Source: Rothia mucilaginosa (GTDB lineage: Bacteria; Actinomycetota; Actinomycetes; Actinomycetales; Micrococcaceae). Taken from it: DNA of 64,000 bases. The notes under the pieces were generated by a model. The model was not told the DNA's origin and made no database searches. It saw only the letters and a program-made list of their open reading frames with translations. Shown here in pieces: positions 18,455-26,852 of this stretch. The position numbers and the translations under genes are program-made. The stretch lies in NCBI RefSeq assembly GCF_019334805.1, contig NZ_CP079822.1:496001-560000 (forward strand). Direction: 5' to 3'. Positions within the stretch are counted from its first letter, which is position 1. Every line of letters begins with the position of its first letter.

Positions 18455-18512
18455 TATACGCCCTCTGCCGGTGCGACTCAAGGGTGAGAGTCGCCTCAGC
18501 AGAGGGCGTATA
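18455..18512 (-). terminator. Two-stem hairpin between parA and scpA
   Basis: The outer 14-base arms start with TATACGCCCTCTGC, and a separate inner CGACTC/GAGTCG stem is enclosed. There is no T run on the minus strand, so it may be a weak terminator or an RNA-stability element between parA and scpAB. Confidence 0.6.
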
Positions 18513-18524
18513 GGTGTGGGGGCT

Positions 18525-19385
18525 TTAGCGTGCGCCGCCCTTGTAGATCAGTTCGCGCGCCACCTGGCGGTATGCTTCCGCGCCGGGGTGGCTGGAGGCG
18601 TAGCTGAGAATCGGCTCAGCAGACACCGATGCGTCCGGGAACTTCACGGTGCGCTTGATGACGGTGTCGAAGACCTTGTCGCCGAATGCGTCCACGATGC
18701 GTGCCAGAACTTCCTTGGAGTGGATGGTGCGCGCATCGAACATGGTGGCAAGTACGCCGGAGATTTCGAGGTCGGGGTTCAGACGATCCTGAACCTTCTC
18801 GATGGAGTCGACCAGCAGCGCGACGGCGCGCAGTGCGAAGAACTCACAAATCAGCGGAATAATGACGCCTTCGGAGGCGGTCAGTGCGTTGACGGTCAGC
18901 AGGCCCAGGGAAGGCTGGCAATCGATGAGGATGACGTCGTATTCGTCACGGACCTTGCGCAGTGCCGAGGCGAGAACCTGCTCGCGAGCCACTTCGTTGA
19001 CCAGCTGAACTTCAGCTGCGGAGAGGTCAATATTGGCGGGCAGCAGGTCGATGTTCTCCACACCGGTAGGCAGGATGACGTCCTTGATATCGACCTTGCG
19101 GTCCATCATGACGTTGTAGACGGTCAGGTCCAGTTCGTGCGGGTTCGCACCGAAACCGGCGGAGAGAGCACCCTGCGGGTCGAAGTCGACCAACAGCACC
19201 TTACGGCCGCATTCTGCCAGTGCCGCGCCCAGGTTAATGGTGGAGGTGGTCTTACCCACGCCGCCCTTCTGATTCACCATAGAGATAATGCGGGCGGGAC
19301 CGTGGCTGCTCAGCGGAGCCGGGTCGGGGTATACGCGCAGGGGTCGACCGGTGGGGCCGAGTTCTTGAGCCTGAGCTTCAGTCAA
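18525..19385 (-). CDS. ParA/Soj family ATPase
   Basis: This Walker-type ATPase of the ParA/MinD family has the deviant Walker A motif QKGGVGKTTS at about residue 40, followed by VLLVDFDPQGALS and LIDCQPSLGLLTVNA. No parB lies beside it. Its place next to scpAB and xerD is conserved in actinobacteria and suggests a chromosome-organisation role distinct from the parAB locus near the origin; that is inference. The start is TTG at 19385 with AAGGTG six bases upstream. Residues 1-32 form a short Pro-rich extension before the ATPase core. Confidence 0.88.
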   Translation of the reverse strand: MTEAQAQELGPTGRPLRVYPDPAPLSSHGPARIISMVNQKGGVGKTTSTINLGAALAECGRKVLLVDFDPQGALSAGFGANPHELDLTVYNVMMDRKVDIKDVILPTGVENIDLLPANIDLSAAEVQLVNEVAREQVLASALRKVRDEYDVILIDCQPSLGLLTVNALTASEGVIIPLICEFFALRAVALLVDSIEKVQDRLNPDLEISGVLATMFDARTIHSKEVLARIVDAFGDKVFDTVIKRTVKFPDASVSAEPILSYASSHPGAEAYRQVARELIYKGGAR

Positions 19386-19478
19386 TGGTTCACCTTCATC
19401 AATGAATTCGAAGTTTTAAAGTTTAAGCGTTGTCTATAAGGTTACCTCAAGAGCGGCTGTTCCGCGGATTGACGGGGT

Positions 19479-20825
19479 TTATCCCCGTTCGTGGGCACGC
19501 GGATGCGCCATGCGGTACACCTCCATGAGCCCCTCGGGCGTGACCTTGGTGTACACCTGAGTGGTGGTGATGGAGGCGTGCCCGAGCAGTTCTTGCACCA
19601 CGCGAATATCGGCGCCGCCCTGCAGCAGGTGCGTTGCGAAGCTGTGGCGCATGGAGTGCGGTGAGAAGTCGGAGCTGAGCCCGGCGGCTTCGGCGGCTTC
19701 TTTGAGGATGAGCCAGGCGCCTTGGCGTCCGAGTCTGCCGCCTCGTCCGTTGACGAAGAGCGCGGCGGTGCCTTTACCGTGCGCTACGAAGGAGGGGCGG
19801 GCACGCACCAGGTAGTCTTGGATTGCTTTTTGGGCGTAGCTACCGATGGGTACGAGTCGTTCTTTATTTCCCTTGCCGAAGAGTCGAACGTAGCCGGGCA
19901 GGGTGATCTGGTTGCCGTCTTCATCGGTGAGAGCTCCCTCGAAGTGCACGTCGTCGATATCGGCGTTGAGCATTTCGCTCACGCGCGCGCCGGTGGCGTA
20001 GAGGAATTCGAGTATGGCTCGGTTGCGGAGCCCGGTGGCGGTTTCGCGGTCGGGTACAGCGAGTAGCCGCTGGATGTCTTCTACGCTAACTGCTTTGGGT
20101 AGGCGCTTAAGGTTCTTGGGCGGGGTGACCGGTGCCGCCGGGTCGGTGGGCACGATGAGCGCGGAGACCCAGAAGGCATGTGCTCCGCGGACTGCCGCCA
20201 TGGTGCGGGCGATGGAGTTCGGACCCAAGGGCAGGGGCAGGCTCGGCGCCCCTTCAGCGGTTGGCGTTTCTTTTTCTGGCACCCCAGCTGTCTCCGGCTG
20301 CCCGACACGACTTTTCCCAGCACGACCTTTTCCAGCGCGCCCGTTTCCAGTACCTCGCCCCGACTCAGAGGCGATCATCAGCGCCAGCGATTCCGCGGCT
20401 TCTTCCTGCGCTTCCTGAGCTTCCTGCGCGTTCTGGTTGTTCTTCTCCCCCGCTTCGAATCCGGCAACGAATCCAGCAAGGGGCACGGTAGGGGCGGCGA
20501 GTTCCCGCATGAAGGAACGCACCTGCGCGGTGGTGATGCGTTCGGGGTCGATGACGCCGAGGGTCGCCATGTAGGTGCTGTATCGTCGCAAATCGCGCGC
20601 GTAGGAGGCAATGGTGTGTTCGCTGCTTCCTCGTTCCACGCGCAGGTGGATGAGGTACTGGTCAACGGCTTTCTGGAGCGGGGTCTGTGCCTCCTGGTGG
20701 GAAGCACCCAGGCTAGAAGAATCCAGAGCAGAAGAACCCAGCACGGAGGAACCGGCAGAAGAGGTTACGCCGAGCAGACCCGCGCCGCGGGGCGCCTTGC
20801 TCACCGTGCTTTCAGCCTGCTTCAC
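19479..20825 (-). CDS. xerD: Tyrosine recombinase XerD with a large insertion
   Basis: XerD resolves chromosome dimers at dif. The catalytic domain is intact: R281 (ATGARVSEM), the GKGNKERLVP lysine region, H390 and R393 (HSMRHSFATHLL), H416 (LGHASITTTQ) and the nucleophile Y425. At 448 residues it is about 150 longer than the usual ~300. Residues 1-45 are a Ser-rich extension, and residues ~110-200, between the SAM-like core-binding helices, are an inserted disordered segment with a Gln/Glu/Ala repeat and a Gly/Arg/Lys stretch. The start is GTG at 20825 with AGAGGAG six bases upstream. Confidence 0.93.
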   Translation of the reverse strand: MKQAESTVSKAPRGAGLLGVTSSAGSSVLGSSALDSSSLGASHQEAQTPLQKAVDQYLIHLRVERGSSEHTIASYARDLRRYSTYMATLGVIDPERITTAQVRSFMRELAAPTVPLAGFVAGFEAGEKNNQNAQEAQEAQEEAAESLALMIASESGRGTGNGRAGKGRAGKSRVGQPETAGVPEKETPTAEGAPSLPLPLGPNSIARTMAAVRGAHAFWVSALIVPTDPAAPVTPPKNLKRLPKAVSVEDIQRLLAVPDRETATGLRNRAILEFLYATGARVSEMLNADIDDVHFEGALTDEDGNQITLPGYVRLFGKGNKERLVPIGSYAQKAIQDYLVRARPSFVAHGKGTAALFVNGRGGRLGRQGAWLILKEAAEAAGLSSDFSPHSMRHSFATHLLQGGADIRVVQELLGHASITTTQVYTKVTPEGLMEVYRMAHPRAHERG

Positions 20826-20918
20826 GCTATCTCCTCTGTCGGTTCTGTTGATGTTTGGGCCTCTTGATATTTGGGCTTGCCGTAGGCGAGGCTACTCCCC
20901 CGCCCCCCTGTTCCGTTC

Positions 20919-21593
20919 TTAGTGGTTGCGGAAGTTCTCCGGCTTTTCGCGGCGCTGTCCCATGTAGGGGTGGAACTCCCAGCCACCCTCGGCGGGGCGC
21001 AGGCCTTCAAAGTTGTTCTGCGCAGCCGCGTAGGTGGCGAGTACCGCCTGGATAGCGAGCGCGTTATGAACCTTTCCGCCCAGCACCAGCTGTACTGCCT
21101 CGGTGAGGGGCACCCAGCGGTAGGTCATTTCTGCTTCTTCATCGGTGCGTTCGCTACGTTCTTCGGCGGGCAGTTCCGAGAGGTTACGCGCCAGGTAGAC
21201 GCGGCCTGCTTCGCTGGTTGCGCCGGGGCTGCTGAAGTAGTCGGTCAGTGCGTTCCAGGTTTCTGCCTGCAGGTCTGCCTCTTCGGCGAGTTCGCGCTGC
21301 GCGGCGACCAGAGGGTCTTCACCATCGATGTCGAGCAGTCCAGCGGGTACTTCCCAAAGGTTCATGCGCACCGGGTGGCGGTACTGGTTTAGCATCAGCA
21401 GTTCGTTGTTGTCGTTGAGGACCGCCACGGCGACGGCGCCGGGCATTTCCACGACGTCGCGGGTCAGCACGGTGTTTTCGTTGAGTTCGTACTCTTCAAC
21501 GGTCGTTTCGATCACGTAGCCGCTGTACTTCACGGTGCGGGTGCGGATGGTGCGTTCGGAGGGTGCATCAATAATCTGCTGGTTGTTGCTCAT
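20919..21593 (-). CDS. NUDIX hydrolase, ADP-ribose pyrophosphatase type
   Basis: This 224-residue protein has the NUDIX box pattern beginning LVAAQRELAEEADLQAETW (residues ~95-115) in a context typical of ADP-sugar pyrophosphatases (MLNQYRHPVRMNLWEVPAGLLD before, SSPGATSEAGRVYLARNL after). It probably splits ADP-ribose to AMP and ribose phosphate. It lies between pyrG and xerD, as Rv1700 does in mycobacteria. No Shine-Dalgarno sequence precedes the ATG at 21593. Instead TACAAT ends six bases before it, so the mRNA is probably leaderless. Confidence 0.9.
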   Translation of the reverse strand: MSNNQQIIDAPSERTIRTRTVKYSGYVIETTVEEYELNENTVLTRDVVEMPGAVAVAVLNDNNELLMLNQYRHPVRMNLWEVPAGLLDIDGEDPLVAAQRELAEEADLQAETWNALTDYFSSPGATSEAGRVYLARNLSELPAEERSERTDEEAEMTYRWVPLTEAVQLVLGGKVHNALAIQAVLATYAAAQNNFEGLRPAEGGWEFHPYMGQRREKPENFRNH

Positions 21594-21599
21594 TCTTTC

Positions 21600-21605
21600 A
21601 TTGTA
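21600..21605 (-). promoter_or_regulatory. -10 element placed for a leaderless NUDIX mRNA
   Basis: TACAAT on the minus strand ends six bases before the ATG at 21593, the spacing usual for leaderless actinobacterial transcripts. No strong -35 is seen. Confidence 0.5.
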
Positions 21606-21680
21606 GGCGGCTTCTTAGCCCCGCTACGTTTGGCGCGTCAGGTACGGGCACGGAATAAGGCACATTCAGGTTTAAACGAA

Positions 21681-21717
21681 AGCATCCCGCTCACCCCTGC
21701 GGGGGTGAGCAGGATGC
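21681..21717 (-). terminator. Terminator after pyrG
   Basis: AGCATCC-GCTCACCCC pairs across TGCG with GGGGTGAGC-GGATGCT, with one mismatch, and TTTCG follows on the minus strand. Confidence 0.85.
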
Positions 21718-21737
21718 TGAACGTTCGTGCCTAGATG

Positions 21738-23432
21738 TTAGGCGCCGCGACGCTCCAGAGCAGCCTTAATCAGACCGGAGAAGAGCGGGTGCGGGCGGGT
21801 CGGACGCGAGCGGTACTCGGGGTGTGCCTGAGTTGCCACGTAGTAGGGGTGTGCCTCTGCGGGCAGTTCCACGTACTCGACCAGCGAGGAGTCCGGGGAG
21901 GTACCGGAGATGCGCAGGCCTGCTTCTTCAAGCTGCTCGCGGTACTCGTTGTTCACCTCGTAGCGGTGGCGGTGACGCTCTGCAACCTCGGTTGCGCCGT
22001 ATGCCTTAGCAACCTGAGAGCCGGGAACGAGGTTTGCCTTGTACAGGCCCAGGCGCATGGTGCCGCCCAGGTCGCCTGCACCTTCGACGAACTGCTTCTG
22101 CTCTTCGATGGTTGCGATGACCGGTACGGAGGTTTCCGGATCGAACTCAGTGGAGGATGCTTCAGCCAGACCCAGTACGTTGCGTGCGTACTCGATGACC
22201 ATGGACTGCAGGCCGAGGCAGATGCCCAGGGTCGGGATCTTGTGCTCGCGTGCGTACTTGAGGGCGCCGATCTTGCCGTCCAGGCCGCGGATGCCGAAAC
22301 CGCCGGGCACGAGGATTGCGTCCATGTTGCGCAGCTGGTGGTCTGCATCTTCGTCGGTTGCGCACAGGTCGGCTGCAACCCACTTGATGTTGACCTTCAC
22401 GTTGTTTGCGAAGCCGCCGGCACGCAGAGCCTCGGAGACGGACAGGTATGCGTCGGGCAGGTCGATGTACTTACCGACCAGGGCAACGTTGACCTCTGCT
22501 GCGGGGCGGTGCACTGCGTCGAGCAGGCGGTCCCACTGGGTGAAGTCCGGTGCGGGTGCCTCAATGCCGAAGTAGTCGAGGATGTAGTCGTCAAGCTTCT
22601 GGCTGTGCAGGGTCTTGGGGATGTCGTAGATGCTGGGTGCGTCGGCGCAGGAGATGACTGCGTCGCTGTCCACGTCGCATGCGTTACCGATCTTGGTACG
22701 GTGCGATACGGGGACCTCACGCTCACAGCGCAGAATCAGACCGTCAGGCTGGATGCCCAGGCCGCGCAGTGCTGCGACGGAGTGCTGGGTCGGCTTGGTC
22801 TTGAGCTCGCCGGAGGGGCCGATGAAGGGCACCAGGGAGACGTGCAGGAAGAAGACGTTCTTGCGGCCAACATCGCGGCGTACCTGGCGTGCTGCTTCCA
22901 TAAAGGGCAGGGACTCGATATCGCCGACAGTACCACCGATTTCAGTGATGATGATGTCGGGTGCGTTGTCAATTTCCGCTGCGTGACGCATGCGGGCCTT
23001 GATTTCGTCGGTAATGTGAGGGATGACCTGGACGGTGTCGCCGAGGTATTCGCCGCGGCGTTCCTTTGCGATGACGGAGGAGTAGACCTGGCCGGTGGTC
23101 ACGTTAGCGGACTGGTCGAGGTTTTCGTCCAGGAAGCGCTCGTAGTGTCCGATGTCGAGGTCGGTTTCAGCACCGTCGTCGGTGACAAAGACTTCACCGT
23201 GCTGGAAGGGGTTCATCGTACCGGGGTCGACGTTCAGGTAGGGGTCGAACTTCTGCATGGTCACAGAGAGGCCACGTGCGCGAAGAAGCTGACCGAGGGA
23301 AGAGGCCGACAGGCCCTTACCGAGAGAAGATGCAACGCCGCCGGTTACGAAAATCTGGCGGGTTACCTTGTCGTTAGAGGACGCGTTTAGAGTGTTATTT
23401 TTTTCATTCACCACGGAATTCAAGCCTACCAT
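21738..23432 (-). CDS. pyrG: CTP synthase
   Basis: CTP synthase aminates UTP to CTP using glutamine. The N-terminal synthase domain starts with [16 protein letters not shown] and contains the [18 protein letters not shown] block. The C-terminal glutaminase domain has [20 protein letters not shown] with the nucleophile Cys, and a catalytic His/Glu pair. It is complete at about 560 residues. The start is uncertain. The ATG at 23432 has no good ribosome site. The GTG at 23414 lies eight bases after a well-spaced promoter (-35 TTGGAT, 17 bases, -10 TAGGCT), so a leaderless start at 23414 is attractive and would shorten the protein by six residues. Confidence 0.96.
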   Translation of the reverse strand: MVGLNSVVNEKNNTLNASSNDKVTRQIFVTGGVASSLGKGLSASSLGQLLRARGLSVTMQKFDPYLNVDPGTMNPFQHGEVFVTDDGAETDLDIGHYERFLDENLDQSANVTTGQVYSSVIAKERRGEYLGDTVQVIPHITDEIKARMRHAAEIDNAPDIIITEIGGTVGDIESLPFMEAARQVRRDVGRKNVFFLHVSLVPFIGPSGELKTKPTQHSVAALRGLGIQPDGLILRCEREVPVSHRTKIGNACDVDSDAVISCADAPSIYDIPKTLHSQKLDDYILDYFGIEAPAPDFTQWDRLLDAVHRPAAEVNVALVGKYIDLPDAYLSVSEALRAGGFANNVKVNIKWVAADLCATDEDADHQLRNMDAILVPGGFGIRGLDGKIGALKYAREHKIPTLGICLGLQSMVIEYARNVLGLAEASSTEFDPETSVPVIATIEEQKQFVEGAGDLGGTMRLGLYKANLVPGSQVAKAYGATEVAERHRHRYEVNNEYREQLEEAGLRISGTSPDSSLVEYVELPAEAHPYYVATQAHPEYRSRPTRPHPLFSGLIKAALERRGA

Positions 23433-23451
23433 TTTCTTGTCTGCTATCCAA
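23423..23451 (-). promoter_or_regulatory. pyrG promoter overlapping the annotated ATG
   Basis: On the minus strand TTGGAT (23451-23446), a 17-base spacer and TAGGCT (23428-23423) are followed after eight bases by GTG at 23414. The ATG at 23432 lies inside the spacer and -10 region. Confidence 0.5.
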
Positions 23452-23771
23452 GCAGAGGGTTTTGCCGCGAGATGATTCTCTCAGGCGGCTTTCCCTCCCC
23501 TATTTGTCCTTATCACCACTGTAAACGGAGCCGGGGATTTATTATTCCCGCCGCGCCGTGTAGAAGCAGGTGTAGGAGCATTCTCAGAGTATCTCACATC
23601 CTCTGGGCTCCATGCGCCGCTGTTGGTCACCGGCACGGGCTGTACTGGCAACTTCTGAGGCACGCTCGCACGCTTCAGTCCCTTTGATGGTCTTTAGTGC
23701 GAAAGATGCTACCTTTCGGCGCTTTTGCCAGTACTTTCCCGATGCTTTTCCCGGCAGGTTTGCCGTCAGTT
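23452..23771. other. Gene-free gap between recN and pyrG
   Basis: About 320 bases hold no convincing gene. A CGAAAG/CTTTCG hairpin near 23700-23718 may end recN. In M. tuberculosis two genes (Rv1697 and Rv1698) lie at this place as I remember it; none is visible here. Confidence 0.5.
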
Positions 23772-25490
23772 TCAGCGCCCCTGCGGCACTTCTCGACCGG
23801 CAGCCAGCAGCTCTCGGGCGTGCTCTCGTGCCGATTCTGATTGATCGTGTCCGGAGAGCATTCGCGCCAGTTCCACCACGCGTTCCTCCTCGGAAAGTAC
23901 CTTGACCTTCGAGAGGGACGCGTCATCGTTTTTCAGCACGAGGATGTGCTGGTCCGCGAAGGCGGCAACCTGCGGCAGGTGGGTAACCACCAGAACCTGC
24001 ACGTGTCGGGCGAGCATGGCAAGACGGCGACCGATTTCAATAGCTGCCTTACCGCCCACGCCGGAGTCCACCTCATCGAAGATGAAGGTGGGTACGGGGT
24101 CCACTTCGGCGAGCACTACCTCCAGGGCGAGCATCACGCGGGAGAGCTCACCGCCGGAGGCGCCCTTACCGAGCGGGCGCGGCACGGCGGTTCGGTGCGG
24201 CGCCAGCATGAAGGTCACGGTATCTCGGCCGTGCACCGAGAACTTTTCAGCTTCGGCGACCTCCACAACCAGGGAGGCGTTCGGCATGGCAAGAGCAGTG
24301 AGCTCCTCGCTGACGGCATCCGCCAGTTTCTGCGCGGCGGCACGGCGTAGGGCGGTCAGCTCTTCTGCCTGGGCGCCGAGTACCTTGCGTAGCTGTACCA
24401 GCTCGGTTTCCAGGGTTTCCTGTCGCTGCGGGTCGTCCACCAGGGTCTCGAGGCGTGCACGGGATTCTTCGGCCCATTCGAGAACCTCGGCAATATCGGC
24501 ACCGTACTTGCGGGTGAGGGTCGCCAGCTGGGCGCGGCGAGTCTGCACCTGCGCCAGGCGTTCGGGACCTTCAACGTCCAGGGAGGCCATGTAGGAGGAC
24601 AAATCCGAGGAGATATCGGTGGCAAGAATCAGCAGTTCGTTGACGCGCGCGGCGAGGGATGCAAGCTCTTCGTCAGCGTCTGCCTGCGCCTGTAGCGCGG
24701 AGCGGCTTGCGTCGAGCAGGCTCATGACGCTCTGCTCGTCACCGGTAGAGTATTCACTACCGCTGAGCGCTGCGGAGGTGGTTGCCGAGGCAATGCGCAG
24801 CGCTTCAACGTTCATGAGCTTCACCATTTCGGCTTTGAGCTCTTCTTCTTCCCCGACCTGCGGGTTGACGGCACTGATTTCTTCGAGGGCACCCTGCAGG
24901 GTCTGCGCTTCGAGGGCGCGTGCGCGCGAGTTTTCGCGTACTTCCTTCAGCTCTGCGGCAGCGGCGCGGTATCGCTCGTAGTTTTCGCGGTACTTCTCAA
25001 GCAGGTTGGCGAGTTCTTCACCGGCGTACAGGTCGAGGGAGTGGCGCTGCTCTGCCGCTGATTTGAGGCGCAGCTGATCGGACTGGCCGTGGACTGCAAC
25101 AAGAGTCTGACCAATCTGAGACAGGGTTCCGATGGGTGCGGAGCAACCGCCAACGTGCGCGCGGGAGCGTCCCGAGGCGTTGACGGTGCGTGCCAGAAGT
25201 AGCTCGGAGGTCTGTTCGTCGATGTCTTCGGCGGTGCCGCCGGCTTCTTCGGCAAGCTCGAGGGCGCGGTGCCCATGGGGCAGGCGAATCACGGCTTCGG
25301 CGAGAGCGCTCTTGGCTCCGTTGCGCACGCTGGATGCGTCGGATCGGGCGCCCAGGAGCATGCCGAGGGCGGTGACGACCATGGTTTTACCTGCGCCGGT
25401 TTCGCCGGTCAGCACGGAGAATCCGGGTTCGAGGGGGAGCCTCGCATCGGTGATGATGCCGAGGTCTCGAATATGGATTTCCTCAATCAC
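23772..25490 (-). CDS. recN: DNA repair protein RecN
   Basis: RecN is an SMC-like ATPase acting early in double-strand-break repair. The N-terminal half has IRDLGIITDARLPLEPG and the P-loop TGETGAGKTMV (residues ~29-39). The centre is coiled coil. The C-terminal half has the signature KGASGGELSRVMLALEVVLA, the Walker B FIFDEVDSGVGG and LVVTHLPQVAAFADQH. Length (572) is normal. The start is GTG at 25490 with AAGGAA about 11 bases upstream, 19 bases after the nadK stop, so the two are co-transcribed. recN belongs to the SOS regulon in many bacteria, but I see no convincing LexA box immediately upstream. Confidence 0.96.
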   Translation of the reverse strand: MIEEIHIRDLGIITDARLPLEPGFSVLTGETGAGKTMVVTALGMLLGARSDASSVRNGAKSALAEAVIRLPHGHRALELAEEAGGTAEDIDEQTSELLLARTVNASGRSRAHVGGCSAPIGTLSQIGQTLVAVHGQSDQLRLKSAAEQRHSLDLYAGEELANLLEKYRENYERYRAAAAELKEVRENSRARALEAQTLQGALEEISAVNPQVGEEEELKAEMVKLMNVEALRIASATTSAALSGSEYSTGDEQSVMSLLDASRSALQAQADADEELASLAARVNELLILATDISSDLSSYMASLDVEGPERLAQVQTRRAQLATLTRKYGADIAEVLEWAEESRARLETLVDDPQRQETLETELVQLRKVLGAQAEELTALRRAAAQKLADAVSEELTALAMPNASLVVEVAEAEKFSVHGRDTVTFMLAPHRTAVPRPLGKGASGGELSRVMLALEVVLAEVDPVPTFIFDEVDSGVGGKAAIEIGRRLAMLARHVQVLVVTHLPQVAAFADQHILVLKNDDASLSKVKVLSEEERVVELARMLSGHDQSESAREHARELLAAGREVPQGR

Positions 25491-25509
25491 GAACGTTCAT
25501 TCCTTTTCT

Positions 25510-26547
25510 TTAGTGCTTCTCGGTGTCCTGCGGGCCGCGCCAGCCACGGATCGGAAGCTCAAATTTACGCACCAGTCGCTCTGAGAAGGGAGCCGGGTGA
25601 ATACGGGCGAGCAGCACCGACTTTTCGGAGCGTCGCACCTCAATGCGGGAGCCGGGGTCCAGCTCTACGGTTCGGCGGCCATCGCACCAGAGCACGCCGG
25701 AGGCGCCGTTTCCGGGCATCATTTCTACCGCCAGGGTGGAGGTCGGCGCTGCTACCAGCGGGCGTGCGAAGAGCGCGTGAGCCGAGAGCGGCACCATGAG
25801 AATGGCTTCAACTTCGGGCCAGACGACCGGGCCGCCACCGGAGAAAGCGTAGGCGGTTGAGCCGGTGGGGGTTCCCATAACCACGCCGTCGCAACCGAAG
25901 CTGCTGAGCGGGCGGCAGTCCACCTCGATAATGACTTCAATCATTTTTTCGCGGTTGCCCTTTTCGACGCTGGCTTCATTCAGCGCCCAGTCGCTGTGCA
26001 CTCGCTTACCATCGTTCCAGACTTCCACGTCGATTGCCATGCGTTCTTCAACGGTGTATTCGTTGTTGACGATGCAGCGAACGGTTTCGGTCAGGTCGCT
26101 CTCTTCGGATTCTGCAAGGAAGCCGACGTGTCCCAGGTTTACACCGATGAGCGGAACGCTGGTTCGGCGCACCATTTCGGCGGCACGAAGAATCGAACCG
26201 TCACCACCGAGCACCACGCCGAGCTCAATATCGATAAGCGCCACGGATTCGTGGACGACCTGCACGGGGACGGGCTCGTCCCAGTTTTCGCTCAGGGTCT
26301 CCAGATCGGAGCGAGTCATGACGGGCGCGAGTCCCGCTTCATAGAGCTGGGTGCACGCCTGTCGGGCAGCATCTCGTGCTTCTTTACGCCCCACGTGGGC
26401 GAAGACGAGAATCTTACGGTGGCGTTGCTCCACCGAGTCTTCGGAACCATAACGATCAGACTCATGGCGTTCGGAACCATGACGCGCACCCGCAGCAGCT
26501 ACCTGTGCGGTTGCTTCCTGCGGTGCGTGGCTTTCGTGTTCTGCCAT
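25510..26547 (-). CDS. nadK: NAD kinase
   Basis: The enzyme phosphorylates NAD to NADP. The GGDG motif is at residues 114-117 (VVLGGDGSILRAAE), followed by GVNLGHVGFLAE, ALNEASVEKGNREKM and the GTPTGSTAYAFSGGGP block, all diagnostic. The first ~45 residues are a hydrophilic extension rich in His, Ser, Glu and Arg, with a near-repeat (RHGSERHESDRYGSED) reflected in the DNA at 26440-26485. The start at 26547 has GGGAGAG about seven bases upstream. It forms the tlyA-nadK-recN run known from other actinobacteria, with a hairpin after tlyA. Confidence 0.95.
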   Translation of the reverse strand: MAEHESHAPQEATAQVAAAGARHGSERHESDRYGSEDSVEQRHRKILVFAHVGRKEARDAARQACTQLYEAGLAPVMTRSDLETLSENWDEPVPVQVVHESVALIDIELGVVLGGDGSILRAAEMVRRTSVPLIGVNLGHVGFLAESEESDLTETVRCIVNNEYTVEERMAIDVEVWNDGKRVHSDWALNEASVEKGNREKMIEVIIEVDCRPLSSFGCDGVVMGTPTGSTAYAFSGGGPVVWPEVEAILMVPLSAHALFARPLVAAPTSTLAVEMMPGNGASGVLWCDGRRTVELDPGSRIEVRRSEKSVLLARIHPAPFSERLVRKFELPIRGWRGPQDTEKH

Positions 26548-26724
26548 AACGACTCTCTCCCATCGGGTGTTGAGATGGTGTATCTACACCTATCATACCG
26601 AATATGTTCTCGAAGATTTTCTAAAGCACCATATTTTTAGAAAATTATTTCGAATAGCGTGCAGCTGGGGTCTCTCAAAATACCTGTGAAAAATACCCCC
26701 GACTAAAATGCCCCTGAATAGCGC

Positions 26725-26790
26725 GGCAGCCTGAGAAAGCCTCACCCCTCAACGCGTCCTGCGTTACCGAGCGGTTTTTCTCAGACTGCC
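26725..26790 (-). terminator. Terminator-like long hairpin after tlyA
   Basis: GGCAGCCTGAGAAA (26725-26738) pairs with TTTCTCAGACTGCC (26777-26790) with one mismatch. An inner AACGC/GCGTT stem lies between the arms. Confidence 0.6.
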
Positions 26791-26793
26791 TTA

Positions 26794-26852
26794 GCACTAT
26801 TTATTTTCGGCACTATATTTACTTTCGACACCGTATTTATTTTTTGCACCAT
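26794..26852. repeat. Degenerate 16-18 bp tandem repeat at the 3' end of tlyA
   Basis: Three units begin GCACTAT, GCACTAT and ACACCGT (26794-26809, 26810-26827, 26828-26845), followed by a partial GCACCAT. The last unit runs into the tlyA coding sequence, which stops at 26837. Confidence 0.7.

Noticed and set aside
25488..25500. GAACGTTC next to the recN start as a LexA box
   Set aside because: It lacks the four-base spacer of the SOS consensus, and the same 8-mer occurs elsewhere in unrelated gaps.
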